Assembly (NCBI GenBank): GCA_028564675.1
Contig: JAOVVO010000117.1
Coordinates: 91,533 to 155,532, forward strand
Reading direction: 5' to 3'
Source: Onchocerca lupi
Lineage: Eukaryota; Nematoda; Chromadorea; Rhabditida; Onchocercidae
DNA: 64,000 nucleotides
A program made the translations under genes and the position numbers. Position 1 is the stretch's first letter; the number at the start of each line of letters is the position of its first letter. The notes below the pieces were generated by a model. That model was not told the origin of the DNA and ran no database searches. It saw only the letters and a list, made by a program, of their open reading frames with translations. This document shows, piece after piece, positions 51,901-63,995 of the stretch.

Positions 51901-54562
51901 ATTTAGGAATCACATATTAATGTTATACCTAATTTTTACTTCACATTAAAATTTGTATGATGGACTGAAATTCTCTTCTGTTTAAGGCAGCAGTTGCGAT
52001 ATGCTGTGGATGAGATCAACGCAATAAAGAATTTGAATATTCGTAAATTTACGGATGTAATAGATTCTACAATGCATTCTCATTACCTTAACATTTTTCG
52101 TGGATTAACGAGAAGCATGTTATATTATTGTTTGTGTTTATGTAAAAATTCGAAGGGTTTCAAATTACTGAATTGTTCCAAGATTCATTGCCATAACTCT
52201 TTAGTAACTATGACTTCATTTCATCATTGGTCCTTAGATTATCAAAAGCTCATTTATTTTTAATAATTGATACTAGTACCAATAGTCAACTACTTGTACC
52301 CATACAACAGATTGCAGCACTGAGATAATTAGAATATCGGGATAGAAACAAAATTTCAAGTATGTAAGACATTAAAACAGTGAAAAAGCTCTCCATTCAG
52401 TTAATTTGATCGCTCAAATTATTTGAGCTCTCAACTTTGAAGCTATTAAATTTCCATTTTTAACTCATTTCTCATTATAGAATTAGACAAAGAGAAAGAG
52501 CTGCCGATGAGTGTGGATGATATCGTTCATATACCTGAACGTGGACGTTGGTGGCTCGTTGGTTCAGCTTGGTTGCCGACTGCCTCAATATCACAAAATA
52601 AAACTGATGACAAATTTGCTGAACAAACCTTAAAATTTAGTGCATCCTTGCTGCAGCTTGCGAAAAGAGCCAAAATGAATACAGCAATTAGACGTGACAT
52701 TTTTTGCACGATCATGTCTTCAACGGTTAATTCTTACTTCCGTTCTTCATTACTGACTTTATTTAGTATGTTATTAAATTCTTGTCTTTTTCTGATTACT
52801 TCCTTTCTTTATTACTGACTTTATTTAGGATTTCATCAAATTCTTATCACTTTCTAATTCTTTCTGCATTTAACTGTTAAATTAGTTTCTCTCCTATTTA
52901 AATTGTCCCAGATCCAGTATAAACTATTGCAATTTCAGGATGAAATAAATGCATTTGAAAAACTATTGAGGCTTTCTTACAAAGGACAGCAGGAGAGGGA
53001 AATAGTGCATATTTGTGTTCATTGTGCTCTACGAGAAGCCACCTATAATGCATTTTATGCTGCTGTTATTGATCGTCTATGTTGTTATCATAAACGTTTC
53101 AAGGTATATTTTGAATTTTCGGTTATTCTTTTATTCTAGTAGATTACTGATGAGTTTCATATTTCGAGTTCTACTGGTACTTGTTTGTTTGTTAAATCTT
53201 TTTCTAAAGAAGTTCTAGAATATTTGTTGCACTCGGAACATTTCCTATTCAGAATTATGTTTAGTCATAAAAGATTAGTTAAAATATCAACAATCTATGC
53301 GTGATAATAAGGAAATTTTTCGAATTCTATATATTTTTGAAGTTTTTAGTCATATATTTTATGTACTTTTAGATTTTTTATATGGGATAAATTTTGTTAT
53401 AGCAACGATCCCTGCGCTAAACTTCCTTTCTATTACATCTGCATAAAACGAAAAAATTTTGCTGCAGAATATACTGAAAATTGTAATTTAAGATGAGCTA
53501 TGGATTCTTATGTTCTTATGTGCATGATTTTGGATTTTATTTTTCGATTAAAGATTCATAGTTTGAAGTTTGACTAAAGTTCATTCCAGCTCACCACACA
53601 GTACGCATTATGGGACCGGATCAAAGTTTTGTCGCAGATTAGTGAATTGCAACGCAAAAATTTGACTTTGCTTATTGTTGATCTAATGATTAAACGATCA
53701 GTTGGGATTACTTTATTAAAGGTAAACTTTTTATGTTAACAGCTAAGTATTTTTTTTTTCACGATTTTCGCATATCGAGATTTCATTAAGTATAGAATAC
53801 ACATACAAGCTTTTTTATGTGTATTTAATCTATCTTTTACGATAGATTTTTTTTCCTTCAAAGTTTCTGAAAAAGCGAAAAAAGCTTGTGCAGTATTATA
53901 GGTGAAATAAAAGTAAAAGTGGCGGAGTAAGTATTTTGGATCCATGATCATCCGTATTAGATGATAAGACCGATAAGAAAATTGAAATTTGTGCATGGAA
54001 TTGAATATGATCGTTCTTGAAAGAGATATAATTCAAAATATTTTATCAAAATATTTTGTACTGTTTTCCAATTGACCGTTATATCAAGTACAAGAGTTAT
54101 TTCGATAGTGTTGATTATCAGTGGCAGACTAAGAATATACTGATGAAATTATTTAGATAAATGAAAAAATGCGCTTTGATTGTGAGTTTTTCAAAAGAAG
54201 TAATTTGATTTTGCATTCTCCTGTCCAATTCTATCTTTGATCATGATGCTACTTAAAAAATTATAGACCGGATTTCAAATTTTAAATGCTTACTTCAGGT
54301 AATCGAATTTGGTGCGATTGATAAAATAACAGCTCAGTTCGTGCGAGACATTTTATCAGCAGTGTTGCTTCGAAGCACGCAACAAGCACTATTGGATATG
54401 TTCCAAAATGTTGTAAATTCACCGCAGCATAAGCTTTTTGTGGAGGGACTTCAAGTTTTCGTTCATATGGCACTAAAAAAGCCTCAGAAGAATATTGATA
54501 ATAAGTTGCTTTTATCGAAAATTGAGTTTATTGAGAATATTTTGGGTAGTAATTCTCTTTAA
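48940..54562 (+). CDS. NOM1: NOM1/SGD1 homologue, nucleolar MIF4G-domain protein
   Basis: NOM1 (yeast Sgd1) is a nucleolar factor for 18S rRNA maturation and small-subunit assembly; it also binds the helicase eIF4A3. Exons 48940-49047, 49206-49316, 49582-49723, 49911-50095, 50204-50501, 50593-50721, 51004-51119, 51414-51507, 51709-51811, 51987-52099, 52481-52725, 52939-53103, 53590-53721 and 54299-54562 join in frame to about 734 residues; human NOM1 has 860. A Lys/Arg-rich N-terminus with nucleolar-type clusters (KPKKKCVKRRKKKN-like) is followed by DDIEIHRYERILGYNKRK and an acidic segment. The MIF4G domain starts about residue 245 (LKKSLRGLVNRLNEHTLVGA; LPDRLITEYAVFIALIHTTV). After it come GRWWLVGSAW and IRRDIFCTIMSS, then the MA3 domain (about 549-650; AFEKLLRLSYKGQQEREIVH). 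The exon 10 donor may be 52099 or 52156. The exon 1 donor (GTCAAT) is weak. No operon partner is close by. Confidence 0.94.
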
Positions 54563-55323
54563 TACAGTTGTTATCACCATACAAGTTGATTTCCATATAT
54601 TATTAAATTTCTGTTTATTATATGAGAATTTGAAAGAAGTTTTAGTGTAAATTTGTATGACCTTGTTGTTGTTGTCATTCATGAAGTTAAAAACTCTATG
54701 CATGATTAGAATGTCTGCAATGAAGGGATTAACGATACAAAATATCTGGCCTTCACTTTTCAAAAAATCTACAGTTCGGGAGATTATTTCAAAGGATAGT
54801 TACGAAATACTTAATTCTTCTCTTTACATTGGTCAATATTGATCTGTTTTGAATGATCATTCCCTTGAAAGGATTGTACTATTATTCTATAACTGCTATT
54901 ATATTTTCTTCCATATCGTTATCGTAAATAGTTCTCGTGCTAAAATAGATAATTTGATCATTCTAACTATTGAGTTCAAATTATTCATTGAATTGAATGA
55001 ACTTTACTATGTAATTGAAATCCGTAGAAGAATAGGAAGTCAAATGCAACCATATAGTTGTTCATTTGCGGGAAATTTTACTGTTATAGTAAATTTAATG
55101 GTAGAATCATCTTCATTTGTCAAAATTGCATTTGACAAAATGGTTTAGTTGTTGAATTGTATGCAACTGAAAATAAATTTTAACTAATTGAGTGCTGATT
55201 CCCGTGTCAATCTGTAGAGTAAGTCGAAAAGTCGATAAAAAGAAGATAACAGTTTTGTTATTTGAAGTTAAAAGTTGTAATGATAGTTTTGAGATAAGAT
55301 GAGTAGAGTGATTTGTTCGACAA
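54563..55323. other. Intergenic DNA downstream of NOM1
   Basis: The NOM1 3' UTR begins here. A possible AATAAA is at 55172-55177, 610 bp after the stop. The 100-codon plus-strand ORF at 54849-55148 (ending SSFVKIAFDKMV) lacks recognisable domains and is probably chance. Confidence 0.45.
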
Positions 55324-55530
55324 ATGCATTTCTATCTTTGAATGTCCATCATCTTTACATGCTTCACATCTTTCTCTCTTAATATTAAATGAAAACTGGC
55401 CTATACTGTAATCTCGTACTTTTGACTGTGAAAAACCTGCAAACTCATTTCTTATATAAGTAAAGATATTTAAATATGTTGCTGGATTTGATGCAGGAGT
55501 CTTACCGATTCGTGATCGGTCGACTTCTAT
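55324..55530 (-). pseudogene. uvrA: Wolbachia-like uvrA (excinuclease ABC subunit A) fragment
   Basis: Sixty-nine uninterrupted codons read as an internal piece of bacterial UvrA, the ATPase that finds damaged DNA in nucleotide excision repair; full UvrA has about 940 residues. Seen in order: IEVDRSRIGKTPASNPATY, IFTYIRNEFAGFSQSK, RDYSIGQFSFNIK and RCEACKDDGHSKIEMH. These match the family's IDQ(S)PIGRTPRSNPATYTG, IR-LFA, S-(R/K)ARGYS, GRFSFNVKGGRCEAC-GDG and IKIEMHF motifs. The first Cys pair of the second zinc module is present. Invariant glycines are lost (KGGR became KRER, GDG became DDG), and homology stops abruptly at both ends, so it cannot encode a working UvrA. Nematodes have no UvrA, and filarial genomes often carry inserted Wolbachia DNA, so transfer from that symbiont is the best reading. 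Other bacterial donors cannot be excluded by eye. Confidence 0.85.
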
Positions 55531-55599
55531 ATGGTAGCTGTAGGAATAGGAATAATGTGAGGAAGAAAGATAACAAGAAGAAGTTATCAAAGTATTGGT

Positions 55600-57820
55600 T
55601 TCCAGAGTAAACTGACTGTAAGTTGAATGTTTTTGGCATTTGACCTGTGTTTTGCTATCACCTACTGATGCTTGATTCCTGAATTTGCATTTATTGACAA
55701 TATTTTAAAGCAAAGAATCGAACATTTTTTGCTTCTCATATTTGTACTAATAATGGCCCAGATACAAATAAGCCAAGCTCCTTTTTTTTTTTTTTTTTTT
55801 ATCTCCGGAATAGTAGTATCTTTCCATTTGCAGCAGATTTTCATTATCCGTGATAAGTATTATTTTTTATTTCGCTGTTTTCTTTTTCATAATTAATAGA
55901 TCTAATAGGTCAGAAATAAATTAGAAATTTTTCTCCCTCCAAGTAAAAGATAATTATTCATATGGCTGAAAGTTTCCCGAAATTTATGAAGAAATGAAAA
56001 AATTAATCAAAATTACATCATTTATTGCTCCGCTTGTGTCACGGCCTATGCTTATCAACAATTCACTGAGAGATTGAGAAAAAAGAATTCAGATGAAGCT
56101 ATTAGAATATTTTAATTTAAATAAAAGTGATATCAAAAAAATGGAAATTATCAGGTAATGAATTCGTTGATGTTAATGATTCCTCAATTGCACAACTTAT
56201 CGTTCTTCTCTTTTTTCATATCCATTCCAAATTTGTTGATTTTACATTGAAAAGTTTTATTTTTTGCTCAGTGATTTCGAAAAATCTTATGGAAGCAATC
56301 GCTGTTTTCAATATTTTTCGGAAACGTGAAGTATGACTTAGTATCGTTATATTTCAGGTACCGAACAATTCAAGATATGAATTTTGGAAATGATTTTCTA
56401 TTTGGGAGATATTCCATTTTGAAACATCTCACCGAAATAATTTCATCTTTTTTTCAAGAAATGAACTATCGTATTCTTGAAATTACTTTTTTACTATTCC
56501 AGGAAATGTTTTCAATTACATTTGAACAGCAAATTTCAATTTACATGCACTATAGCTTTCATATAGCCGAAACAGTTATAAAAAATCTGGAAGTTTAAAG
56601 ATTTTTAGCTTTTCTATCCAGATATTCCGGAATATTCTTTAATTTCTATCCGCAAGCTATTCTGTTAATCGCTTTCTATTGCTTGACTTTTCAAATTTGA
56701 ATCGTAATATTGCTCATATTTGAAATCAAAATTACGGGACTGAATGATGAAATTGCTGTCGAATTTCCAGAAATAATAATAAGAATTATTTAATCGAAAA
56801 GATCGACTTCAATTCTCAAGAAGCGATACAATTATTCATATTTGTTGCTAACCTTCCAATCATATCTTTCACGTATTCATTGTTTATTCATTGCTTGAAA
56901 AATTCTAGAAAAAAAAAAAACTTTATGCATTTATTGCTATCATTGCTTTTATTCAACTTCATGAAATTGATACAGTCGATGTTGAATTAAAATTTATCAA
57001 AATTTATTCTGCAGATTTTTCCTTTTCCCTCTTTCTCTCTTCCATCTCTCCTTTCTGGATTATATAGCTCTCAATTTATTTCAGAAACAAACTAAAAAGT
57101 ATTTTGTTTGCAATTTGTCTCGTTAGCAAGTTGCTAATGACAACCTATCAGGTATGCCATATCATTTCTATTCTATACCTATCCTCTTCTCTTCTTTTAT
57201 TCTCTGTAAAATAACCAGAGAATGTTTGTATTACGTGTTATATATCTGAGATAACTAGCTTCACGTAAATCAACACGTATATCAAATGATCCATCAATCC
57301 ACGTCATTTCACGTTTGCATCCTTTAATATCTCTCAAAATAGTCCAATTTCCATTTATTAACATCACTTTTTGTATCACATCTCAAATTTCAAAGTTTCT
57401 ACTTCTCGGGAAATAATTGTACAAATCCCGGATAAATCCAAATTTCTGTTGATTTTTATAAAGTAATCAATTGCATAATCAACTGCAAATGCTATCATTT
57501 TTACGTTCCAATCAAATAATTTTTCATCTACCATCGAATTTTTTCAGCTTTTCACATATCTATTTCCATAACAATTAATGGTTAAGAAAGATAAAAGGTG
57601 AACTTATTAAGCGATGAATTAATCTCTCATCTTCCTTAATCCATTAATCGTTACAGAAATATGTTAGAAAAAAAAAAAAATAAATGAAATCATTCACGGA
57701 TATGATTCGTTAATTGCGTAGAAACGAAAGGCATTAGAATACGTGAAGCGATAAGAGGAAAAAGTTTTTCTTGAGTGGATCAAGAGTGCACAGTTTCCTT
57801 GAAAAATTAAGTTTTTGAAA
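55600..57820. other. Intergenic region with unassigned exon-like ORFs
   Basis: No gene is recognised. A plus-strand segment (56358-56598) opens after the acceptor-like TTATATTTCAG and reads YRTIQDMNFGNDFLFGRY up to a stop. A minus-strand ORF (57379-57197) reads NGNWTILRDIKGCKREMTWI and then DGSFDIRVDLREASYL. The latter has exon-like codon texture, but I cannot assign either to a family or link them to other exons. Confidence 0.3.
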
Positions 57821-57828
57821 ATGGACAA

Positions 57829-57935
57829 TATGTGTGTGTGTGTGTGCATGTGTGTATGTGTGTATGTGTGTATGTGTGCGTATGTGTATTTGTGTGTGTG
57901 TATGTGTATGTATGTTTGTGCGTATATTATGTTTG
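57829..57935. repeat. (TG)n/(TATG)n microsatellite
   Basis: About 105 bases of alternating TG with TATG and TGTA interruptions. ORFs on both strands here (Cys/Val-rich, His/Thr-rich) are translations of the repeat. Confidence 0.95.
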
Positions 57936-58068
57936 TGATGTAATGTCACTGTCAACAAAGCAACAATACTGTGCTAATGTTGATGTGATGATGATCATTT
58001 GCTACTGCGATGGCGCTCGATGAAATTCGGTCGACTCTAATCGGTCGGATCAAAATTGAATCAGATCG

Positions 58069-58112
58069 AATTGGATTGGATTGGATTGGATCGGATCGGA
58101 TCGGATCGGATT
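58069..58112. repeat. Pentanucleotide array (GGATT)n(GGATC)n
   Basis: About nine 5-base units that change from GGATT to GGATC and back at the edges. GATCGG/GATCAG words just before (58040-58068) suggest a longer eroded array. Confidence 0.9.
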
Positions 58113-58119
58113 GAATCGA

Positions 58120-60720
58120 GTCGATTCTTGATGGCATGCATCATCGTTCATTATCTCTTCTATTTCCCTCACATTTCCTGCCACCATTTTTGTTTGCATT
58201 GCTCAACTGTTGAAATACATTTCAATGCTCATCTCATTGTTATCTTGTCTACTTCACGTGAATTTTTAATGTAATCATGTGAAGAATGTGTCATTACATG
58301 CAATTATTGTGCAGTAAATATTTTGTTAGCTTCAGGAAGATTCTGTAGGAGATGAGATAATTTCATAATCAAAATAGGCTATTCATATCAAGGACAATTA
58401 ATTACATTTAGCTTAGCCAACCTGAAATAGATGATGATTTATGGCTGATATATTTGGAATACTTTCGAGAAAAGTAACGTGAAGCTATGTTTAGGATATA
58501 ATAGATGACTTCATTAACAGTTCGATTGTTGACCATTGGCCACGATAGATTATTTCGCGTCCATCTGTAATCAATTCATTTCATCCTTTCACTTTTGAAC
58601 TATATTATTACTCAAATAATGGACTGTTATGTTATGAGTCATAGTAATTTGTTATATTTTAATTTTTGCTAATTGAAATGTCGATTAATCGATATATGAT
58701 ATATGCGAAGAGATTCGAGGATAAGATTCGGTCAAATTTCATTTTAACTATTCACAAGATAGTTTAAATCGATTACTGATCACCTTCTGAACTATAGTAC
58801 TAAAAAGAATTATTTGAATCTTTTTTCAGCATAACAATTGAGTGACGAAATAGATCGAATAGGAGTGATTAGAAAGAGATAAAAAATTAATCCTTTAATT
58901 CTTAGATTTGTAATGAGAGATCTGAATTCGGATCGAATGTGAAAAAAATTCAAGAATAATACGCTGGCAAAATCCATTTTATTTCTGAAAAATCATCTGT
59001 TAGACAATCCAAGTTGATATATGGTATGATATGATAGGATGACGATTGATAGTGGTAGTGGGTTAATTTTTCGAAATAAAGACTCTACTAATGATGATGA
59101 CAGCAATCAGCGATGACAACTGGTTCTGTTGTGAAATTTAGGACCGAGAAACAGAGATCGATGATTGTCGGATCGCGCGACAGGCAGTCAGTAATTCAAT
59201 TCACGAATTTTAGTTCTGCACACTTCCTTCTTTTTTTTTTTTTTTTTCACTATTCACAACATACAAGAAATATCGATAAATATTCCGCTGCATAAATATA
59301 GTAATATTCATAAGAAAATCGTCTTTTACTGTTTAATCGGATCTGTTGTTAATGTTGGATGATATTCGATGTGGAGCTAGAATGGAGAAAATTCTATGAA
59401 CAACCTTCACGGACTCTTTTCAATTTATCTCGTTGATTATCACTTCGATTCTTATCTCCTCGATCATCTTATTTACTTTCACTTTCAGACAGTCTCGGAT
59501 ATACTCTTAGCAGACGCATGCGCTTATCATTCTATGCTTTAATGCTGAAAAGATGACAATTGTTATCTTTGATCGCTTATCTTCTTTAATTCAACTAACA
59601 CTTGAGAGAAGAATTCCTTCCCGTCTAATTTTGATGAACATTGGTAATCGCTTTTAGAATTTGCACGTTTGCAGTTCATTCTATTCTTTAAATTGTTGAA
59701 AAATTCACGTTTTCAATTATTTTTCACGTTATAGATCAGTTTTTCTCAATCGAAGGGAAAAGAGAATAATGACTGCCTAAAAGGTGGAAATTGAACCGTA
59801 AATATTGAATTTTTGATCTTGTTGCATTACTAATAGGAACGGGGTGCTGACATTTTTTATAAATTTTTCATTTCTCAATGAATAAAATTTATGGATTTGC
59901 CTATTCGGCGAAGAAACTTAATTTCTAGTTTTATTTTTCACATTTGCATAGCAGTAAACAAGAAAGACATGTGAGAAATTTAGGAGAAAATTTCTTCTTT
60001 GGCAAAGTCATCCGTAATTTTACCTTTCATCTTTTTTTCGATTCTCAGTTTTGGCCACTTATACTGAAAAGATTAGATTAAGATTTATTGGAGATATCTT
60101 TTTCTTATTCTGCCATTTTGGTATTCAAATACTTTTTCCATGCTATTTTTTTTTCCGTACATTAGCCACGTTTTTTAGGCCTAGAATTAATTAAATTTAT
60201 TTCTACTTTTATAAGAATCAGTATCGCATTTATATTTCTTTCATTGAAGAATTCTTTTTCATTTTCTGCAAATTTTCTTTTTTAGAGAACGAAAAAATCG
60301 TGTGTTGGAAAAGTTTATTTTAATTATTTGTGACAGAAACGAATCCTTTAGTGATAAGTTTTATTGATAGACGGAAGAGTGCTTCTTCCTATATAATACA
60401 ACAATAATTGAAGAATATCCTAAATATTTGATCACAGGATTATTTTTCCTTTGCTGTTAATAGAGAAAAATATTCGTCCTAGATTGCGATATGTTGATTT
60501 ATTGTAGAAACCGTCGTTGTAACGTCTTGCGTTGCTTTAGAAAATGATATAAAAAAACGGTTTTTGAGAACTCATCGCAAAGAATGATTCTTGTTGGAAA
60601 ACCCATCGTGCTTCAAAATCCGAACCTTATAAATCCATTCGGGTCATCTTTTCTCATGATCTCCAATGCGTCACTTCACGACTGGTCCACTTCGGTTGTT
60701 TATTTGTTAATTGGAGCATT
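58120..60720. other. Gene-free intergenic DNA
   Basis: I see no supportable gene, RNA or conserved element here. The stretch is AT-rich with short chance ORFs and a T18 run near 59230. Confidence 0.5.
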
Positions 60721-60728
60721 TTAGTGAT

Positions 60729-60809
60729 AAACATGTTTATCGTTTTGGCGGGAAACATGTTTGTCCTTTGTTAGTAAACATGTTTCTTCTTTTGGTGGTA
60801 AACATGTTT
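60729..60809. repeat. Array of four AAACATGTTT palindromes, 23-24 bp period
   Basis: The 10-base palindrome AAACATGTTT occurs exactly at 60729-60738, 60753-60762, 60776-60785 and 60800-60809. Spacers are T/G-rich and partly alike (TTTTGGCGGG, TTTTGGTGGT). The array continues into the repeat at 60766-60900. Regular spacing of about two helical turns would put the sites on one DNA face, so a protein-binding array is possible; a simple minisatellite is the alternative. Confidence 0.9.
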
Positions 60810-60900
60810 AAACTTGTTGGTCCATTTGAAACCATCTTCTTGAATCTTAATACTCCTTGCTTACTTTAATTATACCTTTCGAATTTTTCCGACATCGTAA
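60766..60900 (+). repeat. Dispersed repeat copy matching window positions 1-130
   Basis: It matches 1-130 in the same orientation, with scattered substitutions and short gaps, ending at a TTTTTCCGACA/TTTTCGACA word. The copies are about 60.7 kb apart. Confidence 0.7.
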
Positions 60901-63900
60901 GCATATTATTTAGATCCACGGGAGATGACTGAAGATTTCTGGTGAATCAATAATCGACTCGCAGTTCTTTCACACTAACGAAGTGATAAAAAGATAATTA
61001 GATCAGGATTATTATTAGATAGCTAATAAATTACGATTCGCTTTGCCATTCGTCTATAAAATCAATTAGCCCATAACACTTCCATACTTTATATCACTTT
61101 TCTTTTCTGACCTTCTAAATATTGATACATTTACGATAACGCTTATCGACAAGCCATTTGATTTTTTATTATTTCATTTTTTTGATATTTTATAATTTCA
61201 AATATTGTACACTCTCTTCCCTCTCTGATACAATGGATAAGCACTGTTGAGACACAGTTCTGAAAATCTTCTGGTTCGAAAGGTCAGATCAAACCTTATG
61301 TATATTGTTGGTTGATTCTTAAATACTCTAATCAATAACCATCAAGTAGACTAGCAGGACAGTTTTAAAGTCTGGAATCTGGGGTCTATTTTGGAAGGGG
61401 CTCACTAACCGTCATTCCGATCTACAGTAACAATTCAATTGATCGCAAATAACATTTTTCTTATTTTCGATACGCTGTTCCAAGATATTCTGATTATTTG
61501 CAAGAATCAGTTTGTTTATTCATCCATCACTTAAAACTTGACAGCTGACGTAGAGAAGTATGGAGAAGTGGTAGAATTATAAAGTATTGTTGTTGTAATA
61601 ATTTAATATTATTATTATTTGTTTCTAATATGTTTATCATTGTCATTTGATTAGATTTTTTTTTCTTTTTGAAGAAAAGAATCTTTGAAAAATCAAAAAA
61701 AAAAAAAAAGAAATCAAACTTTGGGCATTTTGTAATATTTTCGAATAAAAAAAATTTATTGAAGCTTTTAATTTTTAGAAATACTGCAAATGTCAACATT
61801 CTACTTTCTTTTTTTTTTTTTTTTTTATTCATTGTTTTTTTTTGGGGGGGGCCAAGAGTTTAAAAAAGAGCAAATGACAACGATAGTATACGAAAACGGA
61901 CGAACATTTCTTCTAACATGGAATTGAGGACAGTTAATATTTCATCGAAATTTTTTAAGAATTGGATAAGTCTGAAAGAATTGTAGAATTTACTATTGTT
62001 TATATCGCTATACTTTGCACCTCATAAATTAGGTCATCAGGGGGTCATACAAATCAACAAATTGACAAATATTTTGCCATGGAAGGAATAACTTCTTCTT
62101 TCTTTGCCATTCATTGTGGAGAAAAAAAGATGTAAAAAATGAATAATCACTGCATCATTTCTTTGCTACCAGTTTTAGAGAAAAGCGCAACACTGAAAAG
62201 AGCAAATGTGAAGTGACGTGACGTCATGTGATGTGATGTGATATGATATGATATGATGTGGCTTGAATATGGTACAATGCAATGTAATGCAGTGCAAGAA
62301 AACGAGATTGACTGAATCGATCAACTCGATCAGACTGTTTTTGATCGGCTTAAATTACTGATTGATTCTGTATTCTGACAAAAAAATTCGATCATCATAA
62401 ATGCTTGTATAATTTGGCCAGCCTGGGCTTTCTTTTCTTCGTAACTGTTGTTGGCACAGGAATGTCATTTCATTTCATTAAAATATTGTTGATCGATTTA
62501 TTCATTCATCCACCATCTTTCCTTCGTTTCTTCCTCATCGTACAAACAAGGTCAAACAGAGTTAGACAGTTTCGACCTTTATTGTATAGGCAAATTTTGT
62601 TGTCCTTTTGATCCATTTATTTTTGCTTATTTTGTACATTTGCTTTTTCATCATTCATTCTGTTTGTTCTGTTTGTTTGCTTAATTTTATCTCTCTTTTA
62701 TCAGTCTATTCATCAACAGAGGGAACTAAATTTGTCTAAAATTGTTCAATCAAATTATTCGACCATTGAATAGTTGAAGCTTAAAGTTTAAAGTAATCAT
62801 AGACATAATTGTATCTTATCAATGAGTCTTCGTTAAGAGTAGCATTTCATAGTAACCTTATCATCTATTTATTCCACTTTTTTTCGTTAATCATCGAATT
62901 TTTCGTTACATCATCAAATAATTGGCATTCTCAATTGTCAGGATCAATTTCCTACGCCATTTGGAGTAGGATTTTTTTGGAAACACTTCAATTTGTCCCT
63001 ATGTATCAGGATGCTAAAATTGATAAATTTATGATGAATAGTTAGATAAATAAAACAAAGGGTGCAATAAACTAAAAGAAAACAAAAAAGAGAAGGTAGA
63101 GGTCAAAATATTCATCATAGCTTTCTAAATACTTCTGATGAAAGTACTAATGTCACGCAAATTGCATCTCAAACTTGACAGTTTTTTGATTTAACAAGGC
63201 TATATCTATTGCTAATGCTGTCATCTGTTGATGACGATGAAGCCATAATTGCAATTTTTTTTCTTTTTTTCTTTTTTTTTTTTTTTTTTTTTTTGGAAAA
63301 TCATTTGGATAATTGAGAAGCAATATATTGAAATAATAATAGTGCATATTCGTATTGCAAAGTTTATTCGCTTGTATGAAATGATAGAAAAAGTTTTCTG
63401 AATTTTTTGCTGCATGCATGAATAAACGTCCATTTCTGTTTAGTAAGATATGCTCTCAAAATAAGCCGTAACACGTCCTTTGGAACAGAAGTTAATATAG
63501 GACTTGACGTAGGTAAATATAAGCGTAAGTGATTGCAAATGAAATCTCCTTGTATCATGTTTATATGAAAGAAATTACGGAGAATGAATCATTAAACCAT
63601 CGATTGATCTATTCGTCATTTTCACTTACATTCTCACTTTTCTTCTTTCTCGAAAATGGCGAAAGAAATGCTTTTAGCCGAGAATTGAACTCACAATCAC
63701 CCGGTGAAACAAGATTCTTTTGTTTCTTAGTTTAAATATTGTGATAGCATTATCATTTCATTTGAAAATTTTTCTTACTCTGAAATGTATGATCATTGTG
63801 GATAATTAATTAATTGTGCCTAGAATGTTGCATTTTATTGTATTTGATTCATTTCTGATTGCAGTCATTACGGAAAATTAGAAATGTATTGGAATAGTTT

Positions 63901-63958
63901 GATAGAATCAACAAATCCAAAATTTTCTATCTTTTCCGTTGAAATTTTCAATCTTTCT

Positions 63959-63994
<36 letters not shown>

Positions 63995-63995
63995 T
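60900..63995. other. Intergenic DNA at the right edge
   Basis: No gene is supported. Visible items are a tRNA-Arg-like remnant (about 61225-61290: ATGGATAAGC...GGTTCGA), a T-run/G8 tract (61842-61850), a (TGATR)n array (62213-62256), a T-rich tract (63254-63294), and a minus-strand ORF at 63558-63364. That ORF contains ILTSVPKDVLRLILRAYL, faintly like an F-box start, but has no supporting neighbours. Confidence 0.4.
62213..62256. repeat. Pentanucleotide array (TGACG)(TGATG)n(TGATA)n
   Basis: About eight 5-base units that drift from TGACG through TGATG to TGATA. A CRE-type word TGACGTCA falls at the left edge (62219-62226), probably by chance of the repeat. Confidence 0.85.

Noticed and set aside
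20470..54562. pbrm-1 and NOM1 as a nematode operon
   Set aside because: They share a strand but are 5.9 kb apart; operon genes are normally separated by 100-500 bp.
54849..55148. Further bacterial gene piece next to the uvrA fragment
   Set aside because: The 100-codon ORF and the other frames around it show no motif of a known bacterial protein.
60729..60809. CRISPR-like array
   Set aside because: Repeats are only 10 bases, spacers about 14 bases and mutually similar, and the genome is eukaryotic.
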